A DNA stretch of 62,713 nucleotides, taken from contig CACFYO010000002.1 of the NCBI GenBank assembly GCA_902570545.1, positions 1 to 62,713 on the forward strand, in the 5' to 3' direction. Under the pieces are notes generated by a model. The model was given only the letters and a program-made list of their open reading frames with translations, did not search any database and was not told the DNA's origin. Numbering within the stretch: position 1 is the stretch's first letter; each line of letters starts with the position of its first letter. This stretch comes from an uncultured Pelagibacteraceae bacterium. GTDB lineage: Bacteria > Pseudomonadota > Alphaproteobacteria > Pelagibacterales > Pelagibacteraceae. Positions 53,579-62,401 of the stretch are shown here, piece by piece. A program made the position numbers and the translations under genes.

Positions 53579-54090
53579 TAAAAAATAGACTTTGAATATT
53601 TTTTCCAATTTTCTTGGTACCTGATTGCGTTTTGCTTTACCGCCTCAATTTCATCAACAGTTAACTGACGAATAATTTTTCCAGGTGAACCCATTACTAA
53701 AGAATTATCTGGAATTTCCTTATTCTCTGTAATTAATGATTTTGCACCAATAATACAATTCTTTCCAATTTTTGCTTTATTAAGAACTACAGCTCCAATG
53801 CCAATTAAAGAGTTGTCATCAATTGTACAACCATGGAGCATTACTAAATGACCTATAGTTACATTCTTTCCAATTTTTAATGGATAACCTGGGTCAGTAT
53901 GCAAAACACTTCCATCTTGAACATTTGATCCTTCACCTAAGTGAATGTTTTCAATATCTCCTCTTAATGTTGCATTAAACCAGACACTAGAGTTTTTCTC
54001 CAATGTTACATCACCAATTATAACAGCATTTGGTGCTACCCAATTTTCGCCAAGGTTTTTTGGTTTTTTATCTTTTAAATCGTAAAACAT
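53578..54090 (-). CDS. gamma-carbonic anhydrase-like hexapeptide-repeat protein
   Basis: 170 residues of left-handed beta-helix: WVAPNAVIIGDVTLEKNSSV, NVQDGSVLHTDPG, IGHLVMLHGCTIDDNSLIG. The His residues of LHTDPG, GHLV and LHGC match the zinc ligands of the gamma-carbonic anhydrase / YrdA-PaaY group. Whether it hydrates CO2 is unknown; many members do not. It diverges from the redoxin gene with 20 nt between starts. Confidence 0.85.
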   Translation of the reverse strand: MFYDLKDKKPKNLGENWVAPNAVIIGDVTLEKNSSVWFNATLRGDIENIHLGEGSNVQDGSVLHTDPGYPLKIGKNVTIGHLVMLHGCTIDDNSLIGIGAVVLNKAKIGKNCIIGAKSLITENKEIPDNSLVMGSPGKIIRQLTVDEIEAVKQNAIRYQENWKKYSKSIF

Positions 54091-54110
54091 AAATTATATA
54101 GTCTTTTAAC

Positions 54111-54662
54111 ATGGCATTAACCAAAACACCATTATGTGACTTCGGCAAAAAAGCTGATAACTTTGAACTCAAATCTATAGATAATAAAATAATTTCCTTG
54201 AATGATGCAAAGGGTGAAAATGGAACACTAATAATGTTTATCTGTAATCACTGTCCATATGTATTAGCTGTCATAAATAATGTTGTCGAAGATTGCAAAG
54301 AATTAGAAAATAATGGAATTAAATCTATAGCCATAATGTCAAATGACCCAAAAAGATATGAAGAAGACTCATTTGATAACATGATTAAATTTTCAAAAAA
54401 TTATAATTTTAATTTTCCATATGTAATAGATGAAACTCAAGAAGTAGCAAAAACTTATGGTGCGGTCTGCACTCCAGATTTTTTTGGATACAATAAAGAT
54501 CTTGAACTTCAATATAGAGGAAGAATAAGGGAGTTAAAAAATTTGAAACCAATAGAAAGTGGAGATAGTGAACTTAAAGATGCAATGAAAATGATTGCAA
54601 AATCAAACAATGGTCCAAAAGAACAATTTCCAAGTATGGGTTGCAGTATTAAATGGTTTTAA
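54111..54662 (+). CDS. thioredoxin-fold redoxin (AhpC/TSA-like)
   Basis: 183 residues. The redox site is the CNHC of IMFICNHCPYV near residue 43, followed by IAIMSNDPKRYEEDS and FPYVIDETQEVAKTYGAVCTPDFF, the cis-Pro loop with another Cys. No signal peptide, so cytoplasmic. The NHCPYV active site with a TPDFF loop is shared by a widespread thioredoxin-like family of unclear substrate. Followed 6 nt later by a glycosyltransferase gene. Confidence 0.82.
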   Translation: MALTKTPLCDFGKKADNFELKSIDNKIISLNDAKGENGTLIMFICNHCPYVLAVINNVVEDCKELENNGIKSIAIMSNDPKRYEEDSFDNMIKFSKNYNFNFPYVIDETQEVAKTYGAVCTPDFFGYNKDLELQYRGRIRELKNLKPIESGDSELKDAMKMIAKSNNGPKEQFPSMGCSIKWF

Positions 54663-54668
54663 CAACTA

Positions 54669-55751
54669 ATGTATATAATAGTAACTAGAACTTTTCCTCC
54701 AGAATTAGGAGGTATGCAAAATCTCATGTGGGGATTAGCAAGGTCTCTTTCAAAACTAAATCTTATAAAAGTTTTTGCAGACTATCATGAAAATCATGAG
54801 GAGTTTGATAAGTCAGTTTCATTTTCAATTGAAAGAGTCAGTGGAATAAAACTTATTAGAAAATATAGAAAATCATATATGATTAATGATTATCTTGAGC
54901 AAAATAATAAGGTACAATGTATAATCGCTGACCATTGGAAAAGTTTAGAGCTTATAAAAACAAATAAAAAAAAAATCTGCTTAATCCATTCAAAAGAAAT
55001 TAATCACACAAAAGGTTCAAGTTTAAATAAAAAAGTATTATCAGTTCTAAATAATGTTGATCATGTTGTAGCAAATTCAAATTATACGAAAAATTTGGCA
55101 ATTAACTTGGGTGTTGAGGAAAAAAAAATTGTTATAATTAACCCTGGAATTGACCAAGTCAGTGAGGTTCCTGAGAAATATTTGAATGAGGCAGAAGAAA
55201 TACTTAAAGACAAAAAATATAGAATAATTACAGTTTCTAGATTCGATAAAAGAAAAAATCATGAAAAAGTAATTATGGCTGTTAGAAATCTAAAAGAAAT
55301 TTATCCAGAAATTGTCTATACATGTATCGGATACGGTGAGGAAGAGGAAAAATTAAAAAAATTAGTAATTGAACTTAAATTAGAAGAACAAGTAACTTTC
55401 TTAAAAAATATTCCTTCAGATTTAAAAAATGCTCTTATTTCTAAGTCGGATATTTTTGTAATGCCTTCAATAATTTATAAAAAGTCAGTTGAAGGTTTTG
55501 GTATTGCTTATGTCGAGGCCGCACAATATGGCATACCCTCAATCGGTGGTAAAGATGGAGGTGCGTCAGATGCAATAATCCACGAAAAAACTGGCTTGAT
55601 ATGTGATGGAAATAAATTGGAAGATGTATATTCAAGTATAGATAATCTTTTTAAAAACAATAAATATTTAGAATACGGCAAAGAAGCAAAAATTAATGCT
55701 GAAAACTTCTTATGGGATAGAATAATTGAAAATTATAAAAGAATCTTATAG
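54669..55751 (+). CDS. GT4-type glycosyltransferase
   Basis: 360 residues with two Rossmann-like domains. PPELGGMQNLMWGLA near residue 11 is the N-terminal glycine-rich loop, and SVEGFGIAYVEAAQYGIPSIG near 275 holds the E-x7-E motif of GT-B retaining enzymes; SRFDKRKNHEKVI is the nucleotide-sugar region. It probably adds a sugar in envelope glycolipid or polysaccharide synthesis. Acceptor unknown. Confidence 0.85.
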   Translation: MYIIVTRTFPPELGGMQNLMWGLARSLSKLNLIKVFADYHENHEEFDKSVSFSIERVSGIKLIRKYRKSYMINDYLEQNNKVQCIIADHWKSLELIKTNKKKICLIHSKEINHTKGSSLNKKVLSVLNNVDHVVANSNYTKNLAINLGVEEKKIVIINPGIDQVSEVPEKYLNEAEEILKDKKYRIITVSRFDKRKNHEKVIMAVRNLKEIYPEIVYTCIGYGEEEEKLKKLVIELKLEEQVTFLKNIPSDLKNALISKSDIFVMPSIIYKKSVEGFGIAYVEAAQYGIPSIGGKDGGASDAIIHEKTGLICDGNKLEDVYSSIDNLFKNNKYLEYGKEAKINAENFLWDRIIENYKRIL

Positions 55752-55760
55752 AATAGAAAT

Positions 55761-56180
55761 ATGATTGCTAAGTTTAATAATATCTTTTACTTAATTATCT
55801 TTCTTGCACATTTTATAGGAGTAGCTGCATATTGTTTTCAAACAATTGTTGGAACCAAAAAATTTATGGATAAGTTTGATATAGATCATAGTGCAGCTGT
55901 AATGGTTAGATTTGTTGGAGCGTTAATGCTTGGTTGGGTAATAATGGCTATTTATATTATGTTTGTTAGACCAAATGGAGTTGAAGGTACTTGGGCATTT
56001 TTTAATTTAATATTTATCATACATGCATGTGTTTTAGGAACAAATTTCTACTCGCTTAAAATTGATAAAACTGGTCTTAATGAAAAAGTTACAAATGAAG
56101 GGATTATAGCGCCCACAGTGTTTCTAATAATGATGGCTATACTTTGTTACGGTTTGTCAGATAAAATTTATATTACCTAA
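55761..56180 (+). CDS. four-helix membrane protein, unknown
   Basis: 139 residues with hydrophobic segments near 8-28, 48-70, 78-96 and 115-134. The first loop has TIVGTKKFMDKFDIDHSAA. No known signature. Its end overlaps the convergent amine oxidase gene by 4 nt, leaving no room for a terminator. Follows the glycosyltransferase by 9 nt. Confidence 0.55.
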   Translation: MIAKFNNIFYLIIFLAHFIGVAAYCFQTIVGTKKFMDKFDIDHSAAVMVRFVGALMLGWVIMAIYIMFVRPNGVEGTWAFFNLIFIIHACVLGTNFYSLKIDKTGLNEKVTNEGIIAPTVFLIMMAILCYGLSDKIYIT

Positions 56181-57526
56181 ACAAAATTTAAAACTTCTTT
56201 TGCTACTCTTGCTCCACTTCTATCTGCTCCGTGGACTGTTCCATAATTTTTTGCTGTAGCTTCGCCTGCAAAAAAAAGTTTATCTGCAACTGCAGTCTTA
56301 ATATTTTTTCTTAAATTAGCTTTTCCTGGTGTTGCAGAAGCCCATGCACCAAGTACAAATGGATTTTTACCCCAACTAGTCATATGTCCTTTTATATAAA
56401 ATTTATCAAAGTCGGATCCAAAAGTGTTTCGCAAGGTTTGTAAAACGAAATCTATACCTGCTTTGCTTCCTGCTTTTTCTAAATCTTTTGCAAATTCTCC
56501 ACCCACATCAAAATATGAAATTTTAGAATCATGTAAATTCATTGTTGAACAATATCCCTCTGGAGATTTAAGGCCTTTAGTTGTGATTTTTGGAGTAAAA
56601 TACATGTCTGGTTTTACTTTATACTCTTTATAAAAATCATCTTTTAACTGTAATGTTACATGATTATAATTTGAACAGGAAAAAGCATCATAAGCCTCGT
56701 ACTTTTCAATAGGTAGTGCTGGAGTAAATTTAATTTTTCCTGAATTAAATGCTGAAGTAGAAATTGTTATAACGCAAACTTTGGCACTTATGATTCCTTT
56801 GTTTGTGACTACCTTAACTCCATTCCCATCCCATTTAACCTCATTAACAGTTGTTTGTAGTTGAACTGGTACATTTTTTCTATAATGAGCAAGTAAAGCA
56901 CCATATCCTTGTTTTACAAATCCATCACCACCCTGACTACCTTCGCCATAACTTTCCCAATTAAGTTTACCATCAGCAGCTGTGTATTGATCTATATCTT
57001 TTCCAGATTCGCAAGGGAATCTTATTTGATGTGCTGTTGCAAACCATTCATTTTCTAACCATTTTTCTTTAACTTTATTACTTAAAGGAACGTCATCTTT
57101 TGTTTTGTTTTTTAACTTTCCTAATTTACTGTACAATCCATAAAGTTTCATTCCCTTAACTTTTTTTTGACCGTCATAAATCATGACTTTGTCCGGATCT
57201 TTATAAATATCAAATATATCTTTTTGTTTTTTTCCATACTTTGCAATTTGATTAAAATTAAAATTATGTAACCAATGCGCTCCAAGATCATACGGGACAC
57301 CAAATATTGAAGTATTTGTAAAACATCTTCCACCCTTTCTGCTCATTGCATCAAGACAAACAACTGATTTTCCTTTTTTCATTAATTCAGCTGTTACTGA
57401 TAATCCTGATGAGCCACCACCAATTACCACAACATCTGGATTTGATTGTGAAAATGAAATTTTTGGTATGGCTGCAAATGCTAATGCAGATAGTGATGTT
57501 TTTAAAAATCGCCTTCTTGATATCAT
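56177..57526 (-). CDS. Tat-exported flavin amine oxidase
   Basis: 449 residues. The N terminus MISRRRFLKTSLSALAFAA is a twin-arginine signal, so the folded flavoprotein should reach the periplasm. The FAD dinucleotide loop is VVVIGGGSSGLSVTAELM, then SRKGGRC, and the C-terminal FAD motif FFAGEATAKNYGTVHGA. It fits monoamine/polyamine or amino acid oxidases; substrate unknown. It is the last gene of a Tct transporter operon, overlapping tctA by 4 nt, which points to oxidation of a compound outside the inner membrane and uptake of the product. Confidence 0.86.
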   Translation of the reverse strand: MISRRRFLKTSLSALAFAAIPKISFSQSNPDVVVIGGGSSGLSVTAELMKKGKSVVCLDAMSRKGGRCFTNTSIFGVPYDLGAHWLHNFNFNQIAKYGKKQKDIFDIYKDPDKVMIYDGQKKVKGMKLYGLYSKLGKLKNKTKDDVPLSNKVKEKWLENEWFATAHQIRFPCESGKDIDQYTAADGKLNWESYGEGSQGGDGFVKQGYGALLAHYRKNVPVQLQTTVNEVKWDGNGVKVVTNKGIISAKVCVITISTSAFNSGKIKFTPALPIEKYEAYDAFSCSNYNHVTLQLKDDFYKEYKVKPDMYFTPKITTKGLKSPEGYCSTMNLHDSKISYFDVGGEFAKDLEKAGSKAGIDFVLQTLRNTFGSDFDKFYIKGHMTSWGKNPFVLGAWASATPGKANLRKNIKTAVADKLFFAGEATAKNYGTVHGADRSGARVAKEVLNFV

Positions 57527-59019
57527 TTTTTTATTATAGTTTTATAAAAATGCCAGACAACTATTAAAATTGTAGTTAATAAAATACACAAAGTAAGTGT
57601 TCTGTCCCAAAGAAACTCCCATGATCCATTACTTAATAGCAAAGATCGTCTTAAATTTTCTTCCATTAACCCTCCCAGCACAAAGGCAAGTATTAGTGGT
57701 GGCATTGGAAAATCATATAAACGCATAAAAGTTGCAACAACGGCAATTCCTATCATTAAATAAATATCAAAGTTATTAAATGACATTACATAAATTCCAG
57801 TAATAGAAAAAAATAGGATTAACGGGATTAAATAATTTTTTGGCACCGCAAGGATTCTTGCGATGTAAGGAATTAGAGGTAAGTTTAAAATTAATAATAT
57901 TACCATACCTATATACATAGACATAATTATAGACCAAAATATTTCTGGATTTGTCATATAAAGTCTTGGGCCAGGTTGAACGCCAAATCCTAATAAAGCC
58001 CCCAACATAACTGCAGTTGTTCCACTGCCTGGTATACCTAAAGTAAGCATAGGTACAAATGATCCTGAGCAAGCTGCATTATTTGCGGTTTCTGGAGCAG
58101 ACAAACCATTAACACTTCCTTTACCAAACTTTTCTTTTTCTTCGTCGTTAACTACATTTCTTTCCATCCCATATGCTAAAAAAGAAGCGATTGTTGCCCC
58201 TGCCCCTGGCAAAACTCCAATTAAAAAACCAATTACTGATGATCTTGGAATTGTCTTGTACATTTTGGTTCTTTCTTCTTTGTTAATTTTAATTGAGCCA
58301 AGCTCTGTTAAAGAAACTTGTTTAGCAGCACTCGTTGGATCATTTCTTTTTAAAATAATTGTTAAGGCTTCACTCATTGCAAATGTTGCCATCACAACAA
58401 GTACGAAACTAATACCATCAGTTAAGTTCATATTATTAAATGTAAATCTTGTAATATCTGATAAGCTATCTTGACCAACAGAAGCTAGCATTAATCCTAG
58501 CACTACCATCATCATTGCTTTTAAAAATTGACCTTTTGAGGAAAAAGCTGCGATTGCAGTTAAACCTAAAATCATTAAAGCAAAGTAATCTGGTGATCTA
58601 AATGATAAACTTACTTTTGATAAACTTGGAGCCATAAATAATAGATAAATGGCAGATAATGTTCCACCAGCAAAAGAACTCCAAGCAGCAATTGCTAAAG
58701 CTTTTCCCGCTTTACCTTGTTGAGCCATTGGGTAACCATCAAATGATGTTGCGACAGTTCCTGGAACGCCAGGTGCGTTTAACAGTATTGATGATGTGGA
58801 ACCTCCAAATACTGCTCCATAATAAACACCAGCCATTAAAATTAAGCCAGTTGCTGGGTCAAAACCATAAGTAATGGGTATCATTAAAGCAATTGCTGTC
58901 ATTGGACCAAGTCCTGGTAACATTCCAATAATTGTTCCAAAAAAACAACCAAGCATTACCATTAGAATATTTTGTAAAGTGAGCGCTGTTGTTAAACCAA
59001 TTATAATTCCCTCAATCAT
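57523..59019 (-). CDS. tripartite tricarboxylate transporter large permease TctA
   Basis: 498 residues, the usual TctA length, with about eleven helices. Signatures: IIGMLPGLGPMTAIALMIP, GSTSSILLNAPGVPGTVATS, GVLPGAGATIASFLAYG and TLGIPGSGTTAVMLGAL. It is the ion-coupled transport subunit with TctB and TctC encoded upstream; overlaps tctB by 4 nt and the amine oxidase by 4 nt. Unlike the fused permease near the left end, it lacks a TctB domain. Confidence 0.93.
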   Translation of the reverse strand: MIEGIIIGLTTALTLQNILMVMLGCFFGTIIGMLPGLGPMTAIALMIPITYGFDPATGLILMAGVYYGAVFGGSTSSILLNAPGVPGTVATSFDGYPMAQQGKAGKALAIAAWSSFAGGTLSAIYLLFMAPSLSKVSLSFRSPDYFALMILGLTAIAAFSSKGQFLKAMMMVVLGLMLASVGQDSLSDITRFTFNNMNLTDGISFVLVVMATFAMSEALTIILKRNDPTSAAKQVSLTELGSIKINKEERTKMYKTIPRSSVIGFLIGVLPGAGATIASFLAYGMERNVVNDEEKEKFGKGSVNGLSAPETANNAACSGSFVPMLTLGIPGSGTTAVMLGALLGFGVQPGPRLYMTNPEIFWSIIMSMYIGMVILLILNLPLIPYIARILAVPKNYLIPLILFFSITGIYVMSFNNFDIYLMIGIAVVATFMRLYDFPMPPLILAFVLGGLMEENLRRSLLLSNGSWEFLWDRTLTLCILLTTILIVVWHFYKTIIKK

Positions 59020-59486
59020 CCCATTACTCCAATTGATTGTAAGAATGGATCTCTTAAATAAATATCAAGCACACCATGAAGTAAATACATAAAGGCTGCT
59101 ACAAAAGGAAAAGACAATAAAAACATTAAGACCCATCTCCTCTCTCCTAAAAAATAATATGAAGAGAACAAAAATAATGATGTAGTTAAAAAATAACCAA
59201 CTTTTAAAATTGTAGCACCATAAATTATTGCAATAACAATAAGTATTAGTGTTTTTTTGTATTCTAAAGTTTTATGGTTAACTTTTATTGTATTAGGATC
59301 AGGTAAAATTAATTTTAACCCTGAAAAAAAAAGGCCTGCATAACCTAAATATATTGGGAATGTTCTTGCATTAAACGGTGCATTTTCATCGAATGCAAAA
59401 ACTTGAATTTGATAAGCTGTATATAAATAAAATGCTGAAAATATAAAAAAGAGCAGTGATATAACTTTTGTAGTATTTATATTCAC
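59016..59486 (-). CDS. tripartite tricarboxylate transporter small permease TctB
   Basis: 156 residues with four helices, from a GTG start. The first loop AFDENAPFNARTFPIYLGYA has the ARxFP pattern of TctB, and the end FLLHGVLDIYLRDPFL is also typical. It overlaps tctA by 4 nt and lies 27 nt after tctC. No hairpin separates it from tctC, in contrast to the other two binding-protein operons. Confidence 0.85.
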   Translation of the reverse strand: MNINTTKVISLLFFIFSAFYLYTAYQIQVFAFDENAPFNARTFPIYLGYAGLFFSGLKLILPDPNTIKVNHKTLEYKKTLILIVIAIIYGATILKVGYFLTTSLFLFSSYYFLGERRWVLMFLLSFPFVAAFMYLLHGVLDIYLRDPFLQSIGVMG

Positions 59487-59513
59487 TGCTCTAATATTTA
59501 ATAACCGTTAAGA

Positions 59514-60494
59514 TTATATAACTCCTAATTTTTTCATAAGAGCTGTCATTTCTTCAGTTTGTTTTTCTAAGAAAGATACAAACTTACCTTCTGGATTGTA
59601 AATATTAACCCATGCATTTCTTGCTCTAACAGTTTCCCATTCAGAAGTCTTTTGTACATCGCCTAACATTTTAGCAATTTTTGATTTATCTGCACTACTC
59701 ATTCCTGGAGGTCCAAAGAAACCTCTCCAGTTAACAAATTGTACATCATAACCTTGTTCTTTAAGAGTTGGTGCATCTGGAGCATCAGAAACTCTTGAAG
59801 GAGCTGTTATACCAATAATTCTTACTTGGTCTCTTGCACCCATAAGCTCACCTAAACCTGTAGAAATAATTTGTGTTTCACCAGATAACAGTCCAGCTAA
59901 TGCTTTTCCACCTGCATCATAAGGAATATAAGCAACATCATTAGGATTGGCACCAGCAGCTTGGAAAGCTAAAGCACCAATTAAATGGTCCATACTTCCT
60001 CTTACTGATCCACCTGCCATTTTAATAGAACTTGCATCTTTTTTGTATGCATCAACAACATCTTTAAAATTTTTATAAGGTGAATTTTTAGCAACTGCTA
60101 TTGCACCGTAATCTCCAATAACACCAGCTATTGGCACAACATCTTTATAAGATAAAGTACCACTTCCACTTACATAACCTTTATGTCTTGTAATTGATCT
60201 TAATACTAATGGTGTTGATTGAACTAAGACTGTATTTGCAGGCTTATTATTAATCATGTAAGCTAATGCTTTTCCACCACCACCACCTGACATATTTTCA
60301 AATGATGCACTTTTTAACATACCAGCTTTTGTTAAAGCTTCTCCAGTACCTCTAGCAGTTCCATCCCAACCACCACCAGCACCACCACCAATTACAAAGT
60401 GCAATTTATCAATTGCTAATGAACTAGTTGTTGTTGCTGAAAGTATAAGAATTGCTGAGAATAAAACTGAAATTATTGATTTAATTAGTTTCAT
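59514..60494 (-). CDS. TctC-type periplasmic solute-binding protein
   Basis: 326 residues with a signal peptide (ISVLFSAILILSATTTSSLA, cleavage near 28). LHFVIGGGAGGGWDGTARG and FENMSGGGGGKALAYM are the two glycine-rich ligand loops of Bug/TctC proteins; GVIGDYGAIAVAK and VRGSMDHLIGALAF follow. It feeds TctBA. AGGAG lies 8 nt before the ATG and a near-consensus promoter further up, suggesting strong expression. Ligand unknown; the amine oxidase in the operon suggests an oxo acid or amine-derived acid. Confidence 0.9.
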   Translation of the reverse strand: MKLIKSIISVLFSAILILSATTTSSLAIDKLHFVIGGGAGGGWDGTARGTGEALTKAGMLKSASFENMSGGGGGKALAYMINNKPANTVLVQSTPLVLRSITRHKGYVSGSGTLSYKDVVPIAGVIGDYGAIAVAKNSPYKNFKDVVDAYKKDASSIKMAGGSVRGSMDHLIGALAFQAAGANPNDVAYIPYDAGGKALAGLLSGETQIISTGLGELMGARDQVRIIGITAPSRVSDAPDAPTLKEQGYDVQFVNWRGFFGPPGMSSADKSKIAKMLGDVQKTSEWETVRARNAWVNIYNPEGKFVSFLEKQTEEMTALMKKLGVI

Positions 60495-60526
60495 TATTTT
60501 TTCTCCTATTATAATTATAATTAGTT

Positions 60527-60555
60527 ATTAAACATAAATTAAAATTCAGTGTCAA
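60527..60555 (-). promoter_or_regulatory. sigma-70-type promoter of the second tct operon
   Basis: TTGACA (60555-60550) and TTTAAT (60532-60527) on the minus strand are separated by 17 nt, nearly consensus. The leader would be about 30 nt with AGGAG 8 nt before the tctC ATG. Confidence 0.6.
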
Positions 60556-60582
60556 TGAGGATTTATTATTTAAATATTAAAC

Positions 60583-61665
60583 GTGATTCCATTTAAAAAA
60601 TTATTAAATGAGCTTAACATTAGTTATAAGGCTTTAATCATAGGGGTAATAGGAGGTTATATTGGAACTCTTATTGGTCTTCCTTTACCTTGGTTGCTAG
60701 GTGCTTTAGGTTTAAATCTGTGTATTGCTTTTACTAATTTTAAAATTGAATTTTCAACAAAATTACTTAATCCAGTTTTTCTGATGGTTGGTATTATTTT
60801 AGGTGGAACGTTGAATGTATCTTTATTATATAAAATTCATTTATGGATATTCTCATCTATGGCTATGGTTGTTTGTACTGTAGTCAGTACTATTTTAGCA
60901 GGATATTATTTTATTAAAGTTTGTAAATTTGATAAGTTTATTGCAACACTTGCCGCACTACCTGGGGCATTTGTCCCAATAGCTGCAGCACTTTTAGAGT
61001 ATGGAAAAAAAGAAAATCATAAACAAGTTTTAATTCCTCAAGCCACAAGAGTTATATTTATTGTAAGTTTTGTACCTATATTATTTATTAGCAAGTTAGG
61101 ATTTTCTGAAATTGCAGGATATAATTATGAAAATATTTACGATCTAAGATATTTTTTAGAAATTATTTTTTTAATAGTCATTTGTTATTTATTTTCTAAA
61201 TTGCTCAAAAAATTTAATATCCCTTCACCTATACTTGTTGGTGCAATGGCCTTATCTGGCTTATTTTATACTTTTGAGATTGTTAACTCTAGATTCCCAG
61301 ATACAGTAATAAATATAGCATTCATTTTTTTGGGTACTGCTCTTGGAAGCAGATTAAATGGATTAAAACTTAAAGAATTATTTTTTTATATTTTTCATGG
61401 AATAATTGTTTGTTCTATTTTAGTTATTGTTGCGATGATTACAGCTTACTTTCTTCAGTATTTAGGATTTGATTTTATTCCAACTTTTTTAAGTTTTGCT
61501 CCAGGAGGAATTCATGAAATGGTTGTGATTAGCGTTGCCTATAATATTGATCCTATTTTTGTAAGTTATCATCATTTTTTAAGAATATTAATAATTGTAG
61601 CTTTTTTACCATTTTTGCTTAAAAAATTTGGGAACAACTCTGTTAAAAATACAAAGTTTAAATAA
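60583..61665 (+). CDS. AbrB family integral membrane protein
   Basis: 360 residues from a GTG with no clear ribosome-binding site. Two repeats of a GALxxG unit are seen: GLPLPWLLGALGLNLC in the first half and PSPILVGAMALSGLF in the second; FAPGGIHEMVVISVAYN near residue 305 is the family signature. It was once called ammonia monooxygenase-like AbrB; it is a putative transporter of unknown substrate. Divergent from the second tct operon and overlapping the convergent tauE-type gene by 8 nt. Confidence 0.8.
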   Translation: MIPFKKLLNELNISYKALIIGVIGGYIGTLIGLPLPWLLGALGLNLCIAFTNFKIEFSTKLLNPVFLMVGIILGGTLNVSLLYKIHLWIFSSMAMVVCTVVSTILAGYYFIKVCKFDKFIATLAALPGAFVPIAAALLEYGKKENHKQVLIPQATRVIFIVSFVPILFISKLGFSEIAGYNYENIYDLRYFLEIIFLIVICYLFSKLLKKFNIPSPILVGAMALSGLFYTFEIVNSRFPDTVINIAFIFLGTALGSRLNGLKLKELFFYIFHGIIVCSILVIVAMITAYFLQYLGFDFIPTFLSFAPGGIHEMVVISVAYNIDPIFVSYHHFLRILIIVAFLPFLLKKFGNNSVKNTKFK

Positions 61666-62401
61666 AATCAAATATTAACTTTGTACTACTGACAAGAATT
61701 AAACCATAGATAATGTTATAAAACAAATTTTCATCTATAATTTTAAGCAATTGATAACCAATAAATATTCCAATTAAAGCCAATGGAAAAAGTGAGACAG
61801 ATTGAAATAAGGTATCAAAATTCATCATTGATAGATAAATATACAAAGGTAGCTTTATTAAGTTAACACAACTAAAAAAGATAATTCTCGTTCCTACATA
61901 TATTTCTTTTTTTAACCTTAATGGAAGTAAATAAAGACTTGTGGGTGTTCCACCAGCATGCACACAAAAACTTGAAAATCCTGCAATAGATGAACAAATT
62001 GCACCTTTTAAAAAGTTTTGCTTAGCAGGAACTGTCTTTTCTTTTTTAAACAAAAAATAGTGTCCAGCAAATAAAAATCCCATTATTCCAACTATTAATT
62101 TAAGCAAATCCTCTGAAAAATGATTGAGTGTTAACGAACCGATTACAATCCCTATTGCTGCAAACGGCACAATTACCCTGAGTATACTAAAATTAAACTC
62201 TTTTCTAAATCTGTAAACAGCAATCATGTCTGAAAAAATTAAAATAGGTAGAATAATTGCTAAAGCTTGTTGCAATGGCATCACAACTGTCATCAATGGG
62301 ACTGATATTAATGATATCGAACCTCCTAATCCAGATTTTGCTATACCGTACAAAATTATTGCAGGAACAACACTTATAAAAAAAAGGAAATTTATTTCCA
62401 T
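61658..62401 (-). CDS. TauE/SafE family membrane permease
   Basis: 247 residues with eight hydrophobic segments. AKSGLGGSISLISVPLM near residue 16 and the second repeat FSSFCVHAGGTPTSLYLLPL are the family pattern. Only distantly related to the other TauE-type protein in the window. Its start shares a base with the stop of the upstream heptosyltransferase gene. Sulfite, sulfonate or organic anion export are family precedents; nothing fixes the substrate here. Confidence 0.8.
   Translation of the reverse strand: MEINFLFFISVVPAIILYGIAKSGLGGSISLISVPLMTVVMPLQQALAIILPILIFSDMIAVYRFRKEFNFSILRVIVPFAAIGIVIGSLTLNHFSEDLLKLIVGIMGFLFAGHYFLFKKEKTVPAKQNFLKGAICSSIAGFSSFCVHAGGTPTSLYLLPLRLKKEIYVGTRIIFFSCVNLIKLPLYIYLSMMNFDTLFQSVSLFPLALIGIFIGYQLLKIIDENLFYNIIYGLILVSSTKLIFDFI

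Noticed and set aside
59487..59513. Attenuator hairpin between the second tctC and tctB
   Set aside because: The 27-nt gap has only a 4-bp palindrome and no T-run.
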